Source: Solibacillus sp. FSL R5-0449
Lineage (GTDB): Bacteria > Bacillota > Bacilli > Bacillales_A > Planococcaceae
Reading direction: 5' to 3'
Length of the DNA: 64,000 nt
Assembly: GCF_037975215.1 (NCBI RefSeq)
Contig: NZ_CP150239.1
Location: 2,208,001 to 2,272,000 of the forward strand
Positions within the stretch are counted from its first letter, which is position 1. Each line of letters opens with the position of its first letter. The position numbers and the translations under genes are program-made. The notes beneath the pieces were generated by a model that saw nothing but the letters and a program-made list of their open reading frames with translations, ran no database searches and was not told the DNA's origin. Below are positions 1-8,973 of the stretch, piece after piece.

Positions 1-639
1 CAGCCATGTCACATATTGCTCATACGCAAATGTGCGCTGATAATGTTCTTCATCAAAACGTTCATACAGACCGCTTTCTGTTAGTACAAAAAACGTCATC
101 TGATGGTACACAGAATGGGGTTCTTCACCCGGCTCCGTATGCCAAACATATGAAGTTTCGCCGTCGTCATAGGTAAATGGACCATCCAGAAAAATATCGT
201 CCATTTTAAATAACGAATGTACATCAAAGAATAGTTGTCCGCCTTCACGAAGACTGTCAAATACCCGTTTCAATGTTTCCAAGACATTTTGCTGTTCTTT
301 TACATAATTGATCGAGTCAATTGGAATAATCGCAACATCCAACTCGCTAAAACCGTCCAGTTCGTCCATTGACATCGCATATAGAGGCATTGAAACTTTT
401 TCATCCTCCATACGGGCACTTGCAATGGCAAGCATTTCTTCGGATAAGTCAATACCTGATACAGCGTAACCCGCTTTATGCAGCATTAATGCCAGCGTTC
501 CTGTACCACAGCCGATATCGAGCAGATTTTTATAGTTCTGTGCAGGTGCATATGTTTGAATCCATTCCACATATTCCGCGTAAGGGATATCTGTCATCAA
601 TTCATCATAAACTTCCGCAAAACGATCATAACTATTCAT
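1..639 (-). CDS. yqeM: YqeM-type class I SAM-dependent methyltransferase, partial
   Basis: The reading frame starts at ATG 639 and runs off the window edge after 213 codons, so the C-terminus is missing. The N-terminus MNSYDRFAEVYDELM is typical of YqeM. An AdoMet-binding glycine motif, LDIGCGTGTLAL, lies at residues 39-50, followed by an acidic residue in GIDLSEEM that should contact the ribose. The substrate of the family is not established. It overlaps the 3' end of rsfS by 8 bases and is the last visible gene of the yqeG-to-yqeM operon, which suggests translational coupling. Function beyond methyl transfer cannot be stated. Confidence 0.88.
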   Translation of the reverse strand, partial: MNSYDRFAEVYDELMTDIPYAEYVEWIQTYAPAQNYKNLLDIGCGTGTLALMLHKAGYAVSGIDLSEEMLAIASARMEDEKVSMPLYAMSMDELDGFSELDVAIIPIDSINYVKEQQNVLETLKRVFDSLREGGQLFFDVHSLFKMDDIFLDGPFTYDDGETSYVWHTEPGEEPHSVYHQMTFFVLTESGLYERFDEEHYQRTFAYEQYVTWL

Positions 640-985
640 TTTCCATTTGTGGCGCGTCTAATTGTGGTGCATCTCCCCATAGACGCTCTAGGTTATAATA
701 GGCACGCTCATCTTTATGGAAAATATGTGCAACCACATCACCCATATCGACTAAAATCCAGCGTGCAGTATCAAAGCCTTCAAGCTTACGTACTGTGTAG
801 CCCGCTTCTTCTGCTTTTTCTTTAATTTCACGTGCAATTGCCTGCACTTGGCGCTCTGAGCTACCTTCAGCAATAATGAAATAATCAGCTAAAAGTGAAA
901 TCCCCTGCATATTTAATGCAACGATATCCTCTCCTCGCTTGTCATCGATTGCTTTGTACGTAATATTTAATAACGTTTCATTCAT
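632..985 (-). CDS. rsfS: ribosome silencing factor RsfS
   Basis: This 117-residue protein has the full RsfS/Iojap domain, including the conserved stretch ADYFIIAEGSSERQVQAIA and, further on, WILVDMGDVVAHIF. The family binds ribosomal protein L14 on the 50S subunit and blocks subunit joining during starvation. Length fits the family (about 105-120). It lies 6 bases downstream of yqeK and overlaps yqeM, in the order yqeK-rsfS-yqeM known from Bacillus. Nothing is unusual. Confidence 0.95.
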   Translation of the reverse strand: MNETLLNITYKAIDDKRGEDIVALNMQGISLLADYFIIAEGSSERQVQAIAREIKEKAEEAGYTVRKLEGFDTARWILVDMGDVVAHIFHKDERAYYNLERLWGDAPQLDAPQMENE

Positions 986-991
986 GTATGT

Positions 992-1552
992 TTATTCCTC
1001 TCTTAGTAAGCTGTTGTAGCATTCAATTGAAACAGGGTAAATTGCCTGCTGTGACGAAACTAAGAAACTGAGCGTGTGTGTCACACATGCTCGGAATGCA
1101 TCCTCTAAACTGCTGTCTGCCAGCGTTCTTAATTCCTCAACACCCTGAAACTTACGATTTGGTTCAATCATATCTGCTACATAAATAATTTTCTCAAAAG
1201 TTGTCATATTCGCACGTCCGGTAGTATGGTAACGTATTGCATTTAAGATGGCTTCATCATGAATTTGGAATTCCGTCTCGACAATCCAGGCCCCGACAGG
1301 ACCATGCAATATTTCTGCATTCCAGTCAAGCAGACGCGAATCCAACTGCTGATCGATCACGACTTGCTTCATCCAGTCAACGTCCGCATATTTAGCGATA
1401 TCATGAAAGATAGCCGCTATCTCTGCTTTTTGTGGATTTTCACCATATTGATGAGCTAAACGGATCGCTGTTTCCATTACACCGATTGTATGAATATACC
1501 TTTTTTCAGGCATTCGATCCTTAATCGCTGCCAGCATCGTTTGACGTTCCAT
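992..1552 (-). CDS. yqeK: HD-domain Ap4A hydrolase YqeK
   Basis: This 186-residue HD-domain protein carries the metal ligands as HTIGVMETA and IFHDIAKYAD. The YqeK family hydrolyses diadenosine tetraphosphate symmetrically to ADP. I chose ATG 1552 (MERQTM) because AAAGGAAGG sits just upstream; the open frame continues further up but only as antisense-free overlap with nadD. The start lies 32 bases inside the 3' end of nadD, which implies coupled translation. The nadD neighbour is logical, since both handle adenylylated nucleotides. Confidence 0.92.
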   Translation of the reverse strand: MERQTMLAAIKDRMPEKRYIHTIGVMETAIRLAHQYGENPQKAEIAAIFHDIAKYADVDWMKQVVIDQQLDSRLLDWNAEILHGPVGAWIVETEFQIHDEAILNAIRYHTTGRANMTTFEKIIYVADMIEPNRKFQGVEELRTLADSSLEDAFRACVTHTLSFLVSSQQAIYPVSIECYNSLLREE

Positions 1553-2114
1553 ACAAACCTTCCTTTCGAATATACTGTTCAACTGCAGCAGGCAATAAAA
1601 ACTGTAACGGTGCCTCCGTTTGCTGTAGTCGATTTCGAATGTATGTTGAAGAAAGGTCAATTTGCGGAGCTTCCACCATACACACGTCGTAGGAAGATTT
1701 TGCTTCACTGCCCGGGCGCTTCACTCCAACAAATGTGACAAGTTCCATTAATTCATCGATACGGTGCCATGTATGCAATGAATCGATCATGTCCCCGCCG
1801 ATAATAAAATAAAACTGTGTTTGTGGTTCACGTTCACACAATGCTTTCATTGTGTCGAATGTATACGATACCCCTCCGCGTTCAAGTTCATATGTTTCGA
1901 CTTGAAAATAAGGAATGTCCTCGATCGCCAGCTCAACCATCCGCAGACGCTGCGCATTTGTAGCTGAGCGGGCCAGATCCTTATGCGGCGGTTTTGCGTT
2001 CGGCATAAAGCGCACTTCCGTCAAATCAAGTGCTGCATATACTTCATTGGCCATCATCAAATGTCCAATATGCGGTGGATTAAAAGTTCCGCCAAAAAGA
2101 CCGACTTTCTTCAT
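1521..2114 (-). CDS. nadD: nicotinate-nucleotide adenylyltransferase
   Basis: NadD transfers AMP from ATP to nicotinate mononucleotide in NAD synthesis. The nucleotidyltransferase signature GGTFNPPHIGHL lies at residues 8-19 with the HxGH histidines at 15 and 18. The second motif, LSSTYIRNR, is near residue 155. The 197-residue length is normal. The gene lies between yhbY and yqeK as in B. subtilis. With the orphan niaR in this window, it is the only visible enzyme of NAD metabolism, and it is needed for both salvage and de novo routes. Confidence 0.96.
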   Translation of the reverse strand: MKKVGLFGGTFNPPHIGHLMMANEVYAALDLTEVRFMPNAKPPHKDLARSATNAQRLRMVELAIEDIPYFQVETYELERGGVSYTFDTMKALCEREPQTQFYFIIGGDMIDSLHTWHRIDELMELVTFVGVKRPGSEAKSSYDVCMVEAPQIDLSSTYIRNRLQQTEAPLQFLLPAAVEQYIRKEGLYGTSNDAGSD

Positions 2115-2125
2115 TACAATTCACC

Positions 2126-2431
2126 TTATTTCGTAGCTACTTTTGGTAACACGATTTTTTTGTTATTGCGTGACTCTTTATATAAAACAACAGTCAATCC
2201 GATCAGTTGAACAAGCTCGGCACGTGTACCTTCAGCCAGTTCTTCCGCCACGACATTTTTGTCTTCTTCACAGTTGTCTAAAATGCGTACTTTAATAAGT
2301 TCGCGTGCTTCCAATACATCGCGTAATTGTGCAATCATTGCATCATTTACGCCACCTTTCCCAACTTGGAAAATTGGATCTAAGTGATGTGCCTCAGCAC
2401 GTAAAAAACGTTTTTGTTTACCTGTTAACAT
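2126..2431 (-). CDS. yhbY: YhbY family RNA-binding (CRM domain) protein
   Basis: This 101-residue protein is a single CRM domain. It starts MLTGKQKRFLRAEAH and contains the conserved VGKGGVNDAM loop, the GxxG-like element used for RNA contact. Family members associate with pre-50S particles, which suits the neighbouring ribosome biogenesis GTPase YqeH. Its start lies 14 bases inside the end of aroE, so translation is likely coupled. The B. subtilis counterpart is yqeI. Confidence 0.94.
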   Translation of the reverse strand: MLTGKQKRFLRAEAHHLDPIFQVGKGGVNDAMIAQLRDVLEARELIKVRILDNCEEDKNVVAEELAEGTRAELVQLIGLTVVLYKESRNNKKIVLPKVATK

Positions 2432-3260
2432 AATTTCCTCCTAATTGCGCCGTTAAACGGGCAATCATTGCATTTGTATTTGGATAATGACCTAACCAGT
2501 GTTCGTAGGCAATCGCACCTTGATGCACGAACATGCCTAACCCATTGACAATCGTCGCCCCTTTTTGCTCAGCCGCTTGCAAAAATGGCGTCATTAATGG
2601 ATTATACACAATATCTGCAGCAATTGCGCCTGCCGGGAACTTTTCAAGCGAAAATGGTAATGCAAAGTCGCCCGTAGTCATTCCAGCTGGTGTTGTTTGA
2701 ATAAAAATCTTATAATTCGCCAGACTTTGTTCTGCTTCTTGCATCGAAACAGCTTGGCCGGCATGTAGTTCATTAATAATCTGTTGTGCTTTTTCAACTG
2801 TCCGGTTGGCTATTGTTATATTCGTATAACCTGCCATTTGAAGGGCAAATGCAATTCCGCGAGCTGCGCCGCCTGCTCCGATCAGTAATACCGGTGCCTT
2901 GCGTTTCTCCGTACCGATTACATGCTCGAGTGACTTCACAAAACCAGGACCATCCGTATTATAGCCTTTTAATTTCCCCTCTGTAGTGCGCACGACCGTA
3001 TTGACCGCTCCCATTTTTTCGGCAAGCTCGTCCAGCTCGTCGAGGAACGGAATAATCGATTGCTTATGTGGAATCGTTACATTCCAGCCGCTTGTCCCTA
3101 ACAGTTTGAATGATGCAACAGCTTGTTGTAGATGTTCGGGTTTCACGTGGATTGGGATATACGTCGCATCCACATTCGCTTCTTCATACCACGCATTATG
3201 CATTTCCGGAGATTTTGACTGGGCAATCGGATCCCCAATAACCGCAAACCACTTTTTCAT
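2418..3260 (-). CDS. aroE: shikimate dehydrogenase (NADP+)
   Basis: AroE reduces 3-dehydroshikimate to shikimate. The substrate domain has IGDPIAQSKSP near the N-terminus, the catalytic lysine in NVTIPHKQ and the aspartate in GYNTDGPGF. The nucleotide domain has GAGGAARGIA, followed by NRT, the usual NADP-selecting turn. Two starts are possible: ATG 3266 (MLMKKW) and ATG 3260 (MKKW). The second has better spacing to the AAAGAGGG upstream and matches the usual N-terminus, so I used it. The length is about 280 residues, as expected. Confidence 0.94.
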   Translation of the reverse strand: MKKWFAVIGDPIAQSKSPEMHNAWYEEANVDATYIPIHVKPEHLQQAVASFKLLGTSGWNVTIPHKQSIIPFLDELDELAEKMGAVNTVVRTTEGKLKGYNTDGPGFVKSLEHVIGTEKRKAPVLLIGAGGAARGIAFALQMAGYTNITIANRTVEKAQQIINELHAGQAVSMQEAEQSLANYKIFIQTTPAGMTTGDFALPFSLEKFPAGAIAADIVYNPLMTPFLQAAEQKGATIVNGLGMFVHQGAIAYEHWLGHYPNTNAMIARLTAQLGGNYVNR

Positions 3261-3313
3261 CAACATTTCCCTCTTTCCTGCTACCGCGCATTCACTTCAA
3301 AATAACGATTCCG

Positions 3314-4417
3314 TTAAATCAGTGATGGACGAATGAATACTTCTACGCCTTTAGGTGCGTGTGCTGCTACGACAACATTGGCATGCTGTACTGTAATCCA
3401 GCCCAATCCTGAAATAACTACATCCGTTTTCGGTTCTTTAATCGAGAACTCATGACGCACTAATGGCGGTAATTGATCGATATGTTTAGACGTTGGAGGT
3501 GCCAGTAACTCACCTTTATGTTCTTCATATAATTGATCTGCACGTTCCAGCTTCGTACGGTGGATCGGTAAATCATTTGCAACATGTACTGTAAATGCCG
3601 AACGTTCACCTTGAATGAAATCAAAACGGGCAAGAGCACCGATAAACAGTGTCTGTCCAGGATTTTGCTGATACACTTTTGGTTTAATTTCTTTTTTCGG
3701 CATAATATATTTTAGTTCACTCGAATCGATATGGTGTGCCATTTGGTGGTGATTGATAATACCAGGCGTATCGTATAAAGATGATCCGTCATCAAGCGGA
3801 ATGCCAATCATATCAAGCGTAGTTCCAGGGAAATGGGAAGTTGTAATAATTTCGCCCTCACCTGTAGCTTGCTTAATAATACGGTTAATAAACGTCGATT
3901 TGCCGACATTTGTACAACCTACGACATATACATCTTTGCCGTTACGGTATTCTTCTATCGCTTCCACGACTTCCTGCATGCCCATTCCTTTATGTGCCGA
4001 AACAAGTTTGACATCAACCGGCTTCAACCCAAGTGCTTTCGCTTCTCGTTTTAACCAGTTGATCACTTTCTTTTCTTTTACCGATTTTGGTAAAAGGTCT
4101 GCTTTATTTGCTACTAAAAGAACCGGATTATTTCCAACGAATCGGTGTAAACCTGGTAACCAGCTGCCATTGAAATCGAAAATATCCACGATTTTCACGA
4201 TCAGACCTTGCTGTTGTCCAAGACCGTTTAAAATACGTAAAAAATCATCATCCGTTAAGCTAACAGGTTGGATTTCATTATAGTTTTTTAAACGGAAACA
4301 ACGTTGGCAAATAATCATTTCCTTTTCAAGCGAGGATGCAGGTGCATACCCTAATCCATTTTTATCTTCAGTTTGAATCACTGTTCCACAGCCAATACAT
4401 TGTGGCATTTCATTCAT
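3314..4417 (-). CDS. yqeH: circularly permuted ribosome biogenesis GTPase YqeH
   Basis: YqeH is a GTPase required for 30S assembly. An N-terminal zinc knuckle (CIGC at residues 7-10, CQRC at 37-40) precedes a permuted G domain: NKAD (G4), then SAH (G5), then GCTNVGKS (G1, near 167), and DTPG (G3). The 367-residue length is normal. The start at ATG 4417 follows TAGGAGG with good spacing. It stands between yqeG and aroE in the conserved order. Confidence 0.96.
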   Translation of the reverse strand: MNEMPQCIGCGTVIQTEDKNGLGYAPASSLEKEMIICQRCFRLKNYNEIQPVSLTDDDFLRILNGLGQQQGLIVKIVDIFDFNGSWLPGLHRFVGNNPVLLVANKADLLPKSVKEKKVINWLKREAKALGLKPVDVKLVSAHKGMGMQEVVEAIEEYRNGKDVYVVGCTNVGKSTFINRIIKQATGEGEIITTSHFPGTTLDMIGIPLDDGSSLYDTPGIINHHQMAHHIDSSELKYIMPKKEIKPKVYQQNPGQTLFIGALARFDFIQGERSAFTVHVANDLPIHRTKLERADQLYEEHKGELLAPPTSKHIDQLPPLVRHEFSIKEPKTDVVISGLGWITVQHANVVVAAHAPKGVEVFIRPSLI

Positions 4418-4474
4418 TCACTATTTCCTCCTAACTACTATTGCACATTCATGCAAAAAAACTCGGGTCGCTGA

Positions 4475-4990
4475 TTAGTCTTCCCAAGGATACTTTCCTT
4501 TTCGCTTTAAATCGTTATATACACGACGTTCTACGAAGCGGTTAAATTTTGTAACGAGTCCATCAGAGTCAGCTACAGGACGAACTAAAAACGTATAAAG
4601 TTTTTGACGTTTCGCACCCATCACATCTGTCAATAGCTGATCTCCCAGCATCGCAACTTCATGGCGACGTAGACGCAGCTGAACAAGGGCCGCATAATAT
4701 GCTGCACCTAATGGTTTTTTGGCACGGAAAATAAACGGTATGCCATGCGGTTCTGCAAACTGGCGCACCCGCGCTTCATGATTGTTTGAGGCAATGATAA
4801 TTTTTATCCCTGCTTCACGCATCATTTCAAACCATTGTACAAGCTCTTCCGTCGCATCAGCACGGTCCCATTCAACAAGCGTATTATCTAAATCTGTTAT
4901 GATCCCTTTAATGCCTAAATCCTTTAATTTTTCCGGTGTAATTTCATATACACTGCGAATAAATTCATCTGGTAATAAAAAGTTGTACAA
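4475..4990 (-). CDS. yqeG: YqeG family HAD-IIIA phosphatase
   Basis: This 171-residue HAD phosphatase has the nucleophile motif TDLDNTLVEWD near residue 32, IIASNN as motif II, the lysine in FRAKKPLG and GDQLLTDVMG as motif IV. Homologues include mitochondrial phosphatidylglycerolphosphate phosphatases, and a lipid role would fit the neighbouring psd and pssA, but this is inference. The start appears to be TTG 4990 (read as MYNFLLPDEF); the Shine-Dalgarno upstream is weak. Confidence 0.9.
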   Translation of the reverse strand: MYNFLLPDEFIRSVYEITPEKLKDLGIKGIITDLDNTLVEWDRADATEELVQWFEMMREAGIKIIIASNNHEARVRQFAEPHGIPFIFRAKKPLGAAYYAALVQLRLRRHEVAMLGDQLLTDVMGAKRQKLYTFLVRPVADSDGLVTKFNRFVERRVYNDLKRKGKYPWED

Positions 4991-5024
4991 AGCCGTAACC
5001 CCTAACTCAAAATTTATTTATTCA

Positions 5025-5807
5025 TTATACCATAGTAGCAAAGGCTTCTCCCATTTTTATCTTCGCCCCGTTTGTAACATTCTCGGTAAATTCAATTGCA
5101 TTTTGTTCAAATAACATGACAACGGTTGAGCCGAAAGCAAAATAGCCGACTTCCTCCCCTTTTTTCCACTGTGTTGACGTGTTTGTAAGCTCAATTGAAT
5201 TTACAAATGTCGCTCCTACTTTAATGAATGCTGTATAATGTTGTTTTTCATAGTTAATTTCGCTAATCATACGATAATTATGACTGATCGGTTTTTTTCC
5301 GTATTGTAAGCCCATCTGATTTACTGGATACGATTTTTGTCCAAGTATGTACTGTCTCTTCACAACACCATCAATTGGACTATGAATTCGGTGATAATCT
5401 GCAGGACTCAAGTAGAAAACAATATATTTGCCATTATTATACCTCTTTGCCTGTGTTTCATTTCCCATTAAATCATTTAACGAATACGGTTTATTTTTCA
5501 CAGTAAACATTTTCTGATCCTCAATATTGCCGAATGCTTCTATTTTTGCGTCAACAGGACTGGTAAATATATTTTCACGAATATCGACAGGACGCACTTC
5601 TTCTTTTAACTGGCGAACAAAAAAATCATGCAGGCTCGTAAATTCTTTTGGAGATTTTGAAACTTCTTGTATGTTAATTCCGTATATTTGACTATAGCTA
5701 CGAATAAAATTTTTACTTAAACGGGATTGTGCAATTTGTTGTAAAATTTTCGAAGAGATCTTACCATTTGATAGTTCTATCATATTCCGGTATAATTTTT
5801 CCTTCAT
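5025..5807 (-). CDS. psd: phosphatidylserine decarboxylase proenzyme
   Basis: Psd decarboxylates phosphatidylserine to phosphatidylethanolamine at the membrane. The 260-residue proenzyme has the active-site stretch YLSPADYHRIHSPIDG and the self-cleavage motif FGST (usually LGST) near residue 226, whose serine becomes the pyruvoyl cofactor. It is divergent from pssA, the enzyme that makes its substrate, with a 207-base shared upstream region. AGGACCTA precedes ATG 5807. Confidence 0.95.
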   Translation of the reverse strand: MKEKLYRNMIELSNGKISSKILQQIAQSRLSKNFIRSYSQIYGINIQEVSKSPKEFTSLHDFFVRQLKEEVRPVDIRENIFTSPVDAKIEAFGNIEDQKMFTVKNKPYSLNDLMGNETQAKRYNNGKYIVFYLSPADYHRIHSPIDGVVKRQYILGQKSYPVNQMGLQYGKKPISHNYRMISEINYEKQHYTAFIKVGATFVNSIELTNTSTQWKKGEEVGYFAFGSTVVMLFEQNAIEFTENVTNGAKIKMGEAFATMV

Positions 5808-5974
5808 TCTAGGTCCTCCGGTTTTGATTAAATATTGAAGCTTTTGCTGCTACGCTCTGGAAGCAGATTAATGATCACCTGCAAATGCAGGATAAAAGTA
5901 AATTATATAATGACTGGCCATACAAAGATAGGTCTTAATATGAATTAACTATTACCTTTTTTTAATAGAACAAG

Positions 5975-5980
5975 TATAAT
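5975..5980 (+). promoter_or_regulatory. candidate -10 element of pssA
   Basis: A perfect TATAAT lies 35 bases before the pssA start codon, in the region shared with the divergent psd. I find no good -35 hexamer at 16-18 bases, so this is a weak call. Confidence 0.3.
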
Positions 5981-6014
5981 AGAATATAGCCGATGTGCAA
6001 GGGAGTGTTTTCCA

Positions 6015-6554
6015 ATGTTTCTACTTCAAAAAGTTGATTCAACATTTAAAAAAATAAAAGCAAATGCTGCTAATATTATTACAATTACAAATATGTCGTT
6101 TGGTGGGGCTGCAATTATGGCTACACTGAATGAGTATCATAGCTACAGTGTATTATTAATTTTTATCGCTGCTTTTTTAGACCGGTATGATGGTAAGGTT
6201 GCTCGTAAATTCAATCAGGAATCCGAATTGGGAAAACAGCTCGATTCCATGGCAGATATAATTTCTTTCGGTGTAGCACCTGCCCTGTTAATGTATGAAA
6301 TGGCATTGATGAATGCAGGATTTACAGGTATGATGATGCCGGTATTATTTATTGCTGCTGGGGCGTTGCGTTTAGCTCGTTTCAATGTGATGGATTCAAC
6401 AGGTTATTTCGTAGGACTGCCGATTACAGCGGCGGGTACATTACTCACTTTTTCTTATTTCTTTACAAACATGCTATCGGAAACGTTTTATTTAATTCTT
6501 TTCCCGGTATTGGCATTATTGATGGTAAGTACGTTTACATTAAAAAAAGTGTAA
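6015..6554 (+). CDS. pssA: CDP-diacylglycerol--serine O-phosphatidyltransferase
   Basis: PssA makes phosphatidylserine from CDP-diacylglycerol and serine. The CDP-alcohol phosphotransferase signature reads D-G-x2-A-R-x8-G-x3-D-x3-D, seen as DGKVAR...GKQLDSMAD near residues 58-80. There are several membrane segments in 179 residues. ATG 6015 follows AAGGGAG. It is divergent from psd, so the two steps to phosphatidylethanolamine are encoded back to back. The stop codon lies inside the terminator stem. Confidence 0.94.
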   Translation: MFLLQKVDSTFKKIKANAANIITITNMSFGGAAIMATLNEYHSYSVLLIFIAAFLDRYDGKVARKFNQESELGKQLDSMADIISFGVAPALLMYEMALMNAGFTGMMMPVLFIAAGALRLARFNVMDSTGYFVGLPITAAGTLLTFSYFFTNMLSETFYLILFPVLALLMVSTFTLKKV

Positions 6555-6583
6555 GAGCAGAAATATCGCTCTTACACTTTTTT
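6549..6583 (+). terminator. intrinsic terminator after pssA
   Basis: GTGTAAGAGC pairs perfectly with GCTCTTACAC across a 9-base loop and is followed by six T. The stem contains the pssA stop codon. Confidence 0.9.
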
Positions 6584-6639
6584 CATTTCTGCGCAAAATT
6601 CATCATATACTGTCGAAAAGATGAAAGGATGTTAATTGC

Positions 6640-7341
6640 TTGAGCGGTTTCGTAACAGCTTTGGTTCAACTTTGGCTTGAGCTTCCCGCATTATTAGGCT
6701 ATTTAAAAGGGCAGACGTTTTATAAACCGTTATCACGCGAGGAAGAAGAAGAAGTCATCAATCGTTTTATCAAGGGGGATGAAAGTGCTCGTATTGAATT
6801 AATCGAGCGAAATATGCGTTTAGTCGCGCACGTTGTTAAGAAATTCCATCCCTCCCATGATTTACTTGATGATTATATCTCAATTGGCACGATCGGTCTG
6901 ATGAAAGCCGTCAGCAGCTTCACACCAGAAAAAAAGACCCGTCTCGCCACTTATGCCGCCCGATGTATCGAAAATGAAATTCTGATGCATCTCCGTGCAC
7001 AAAAAAAAGTGCAAAAAGATGTTTCTTTATTTGAACCGATTGGTGTCGATAAAGATGGGCAGTCTCTTCAAATCCGTGATTTACTGCAGCTTGACGAACC
7101 TTCAACAATTGAAAAAATCGAACGACAGGAGGATTTTGCCCAGCTGTATCGCTATTTGGATACATTAGATCCACGTGAGCTCGAAATTATTTCCTACCGC
7201 TATGGGCTTCAAAACTTTGACCCGCATACACAAAAAGAAATTGCCAAAAGGCTCAATATTTCACGCAGCTATGTTTCACGCATTGAAAAAAGGGCACTTA
7301 TTAAGCTATATCAGCAGTTTAAGCATGGCGAGAAAGAATAA
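6640..7341 (+). CDS. sigK: RNA polymerase sporulation sigma factor, pro-sigma-K
   Basis: Sigma-K drives late mother-cell gene expression. The 233-residue product has a hydrophobic N-terminal pro-sequence of about 20 residues, and LLG-YLKG aligns with the known B. subtilis cleavage site (S20-Y21), so cleavage is expected near G20-Y21. Region 2 (RLVAHVVKKF, ISIGTIGLMKAV, ATYAARCIENEI) and region 4 (KEIAKRLNISRSYVSRIEKRA) are complete. The start is TTG 6640, with GAAAGGATG upstream. The gene is uninterrupted, with no skin-like element. The protease that should process it, SpoIVFB, lies 47 kb away in this window. Confidence 0.96.
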   Translation: MSGFVTALVQLWLELPALLGYLKGQTFYKPLSREEEEEVINRFIKGDESARIELIERNMRLVAHVVKKFHPSHDLLDDYISIGTIGLMKAVSSFTPEKKTRLATYAARCIENEILMHLRAQKKVQKDVSLFEPIGVDKDGQSLQIRDLLQLDEPSTIEKIERQEDFAQLYRYLDTLDPRELEIISYRYGLQNFDPHTQKEIAKRLNISRSYVSRIEKRALIKLYQQFKHGEKE

Positions 7342-7383
7342 ACCAGTTAGAAAGGTAAACCTGTTCTCCACATCCCAAAAGTA

Positions 7384-7415
7384 AAATGCCCAATCCTTTT
7401 AGTGATTGGGCATTT
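7384..7415. terminator. bidirectional terminator between sigK and mtnN
   Basis: AAATGCCCAATC pairs with GATTGGGCATTT across an 8-base loop, between two convergent genes. The T-runs are short on both strands. Confidence 0.7.
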
Positions 7416-7430
7416 CTATGGTGATTTAAA

Positions 7431-8123
7431 TTATAATTTTGTAATTGCGTTTAATACGATTTCTGTTGAGTGTTTCGCTGCAACAGGTAAAAACTCATCA
7501 AATGACATGCTCGATTCTTGACCTGCAATGTCTGATAATGCACGAATTACAACAAATGGTGTGTTGAATTGGTGGCATACTTGCGCTACAGCAGCCGCTT
7601 CCATTTCAACGGCCTTCATTGTAGGGAAATCTTTTCGCACTGTCTCGACACGCTCAGGGTTGCTCATAAATACATCGCCCGAACAAATAAGACCAACACT
7701 GTAATTATGCTCTCCCACTTCTTCAACAGCCTGTTTCGCAACTTCCATTAATTTTTCGTCCGATTTATATGAGGCCGGCATTCCTGCCATTTGACCGATT
7801 TCATAGCCAAAAGCCGTAACATCCACATCATGGTGACGTACTTCATCCGAAATAACGATATCCCCAACCTTTAATGCAGCATCAAAACCGCCTGCAGATC
7901 CTGTATTAATGACAACTTTCGGATTATACTTTTCCAATAGGATCGTTGTAGACATTGCCGCGTTTACTTTACCGATACCGCTTTTTAACAGTACAACTTC
8001 TTTGCCTTCATATGTACCTGTTGTGTATTCACTGTTTGCAATTGTTTCTGTTTTCGTATTTTGCAGAGCACCGCGTAATAACTCCACTTCCTGCTCCATT
8101 GCACCGATTACTGCTATAGTCAT
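7431..8123 (-). CDS. mtnN: 5'-methylthioadenosine/S-adenosylhomocysteine nucleosidase
   Basis: MtnN cleaves adenine from MTA and SAH in the methionine salvage and activated methyl cycles. The 230-residue protein has [11 protein letters not shown] (ribose and phosphate-side loop), [12 protein letters not shown] with the substrate-binding Glu, and ALSDIAG with the catalytic Asp. It is the last gene before the convergent sigK, downstream of yrrS as in B. subtilis (mtnN is also called pfs there). Confidence 0.96.
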   Translation of the reverse strand: MTIAVIGAMEQEVELLRGALQNTKTETIANSEYTTGTYEGKEVVLLKSGIGKVNAAMSTTILLEKYNPKVVINTGSAGGFDAALKVGDIVISDEVRHHDVDVTAFGYEIGQMAGMPASYKSDEKLMEVAKQAVEEVGEHNYSVGLICSGDVFMSNPERVETVRKDFPTMKAVEMEAAAVAQVCHQFNTPFVVIRALSDIAGQESSMSFDEFLPVAAKHSTEIVLNAITKL

Positions 8124-8159
8124 TTATTTATTCCTCCAATTAATCTTGCTAACTATTTT

Positions 8160-8840
8160 TTACCGGGAACCTTCCAATGTCGATAAAACTTCCACTTGGA
8201 CCGGTTTCCAGCCTTCATTGTCAACCCATTCTATACTCACTCGATATTTTTGTTCTTTGTCCATCGATGTGACAACGGCAATTGCACTTTCCGCACTGCC
8301 ATTATTATTCACGCGCAGTACAATACTGTTTTCCTGCTGTAAATCAATCACACTAAAAATTGCTTTTAGTTTTTCTTCATAATCAATATGTCCTTTTTCA
8401 TATGTCGACACATGATTACCTGTTTGTGCCGTCGGATAGGCCGGCCAATTCGGATTTGTAATGACTTCTTTTACTGACGGATCGTCGGAAGGACTTACGA
8501 TTTCACCAGATTCGGAAGTTGGCTGTTCGGATTCATCCGAAGCGGTATCTTCCTCTTCTACTTCTTCCGGTACATTAGTTTCTGTTTCATTTTCTTCCGA
8601 TTCTTGTCCATTATCTTCATCCTGGACATCCGTTGCTACTTCTTCAGCTGAATCTTCCTCCACTGCCTCGTTTTTCGGCTCTGGCTCTTGAGTAATTATA
8701 AAAATTAATGTTGCCACAATTAACACAGCGACAATAGCGATTAAATAATTTAATCTTTTATCCGCTTTTTGAAATTTCGTCTGTTTTGTCTTTTGTTCAG
8801 CATACTGTTGTCGTGTTTGAAATCGTCTTTTTCGGTCCAT
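8160..8840 (-). CDS. yrrS: YrrS family DUF1510 membrane protein
   Basis: This 226-residue protein has a basic N-terminus (DRKRRFQTRQQ), one membrane segment (about residues 30-52), a long acidic Glu/Asp/Ser/Thr linker (about 55-120) and a C-terminal DUF1510 domain expected outside the cell. B. subtilis YrrS lies beside the mother-cell penicillin-binding protein gene pbpI and mtnN; no pbpI is seen here. ATG 8840 was chosen because ATAGGAGG precedes it. Function is unknown. Confidence 0.85.
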   Translation of the reverse strand: MDRKRRFQTRQQYAEQKTKQTKFQKADKRLNYLIAIVAVLIVATLIFIITQEPEPKNEAVEEDSAEEVATDVQDEDNGQESEENETETNVPEEVEEEDTASDESEQPTSESGEIVSPSDDPSVKEVITNPNWPAYPTAQTGNHVSTYEKGHIDYEEKLKAIFSVIDLQQENSIVLRVNNNGSAESAIAVVTSMDKEQKYRVSIEWVDNEGWKPVQVEVLSTLEGSR

Positions 8841-8936
8841 TTCAATTCCTCCTATGCACACCTATTTTAGCATTAGAACCGCAATGGTTGCACGAAAATC
8901 GAACATTGGAAGCTCTTCCAAATTTATCAACATAAT

Positions 8937-8965
8937 AAAAGCAGCTAGCAATCGATGCTAACTGC
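8937..8965 (-). terminator. terminator after greA
   Basis: Read on the minus strand, GCAGTTAGCA pairs with TGCTAGCTGC (one wobble) across a 5-base loop, followed by TTTTA. Confidence 0.65.
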
Positions 8966-8973
8966 TCCTAAAA

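Noticed and set aside
992-1708. Extended yqeK start at 1708
   Set aside because: The upstream 52 codons lie wholly within nadD and lack homology; ATG 1552 has a good ribosome site.
6600-7341. A split sigK or skin-type insertion
   Set aside because: The frame is continuous from the pro-sequence to region 4.
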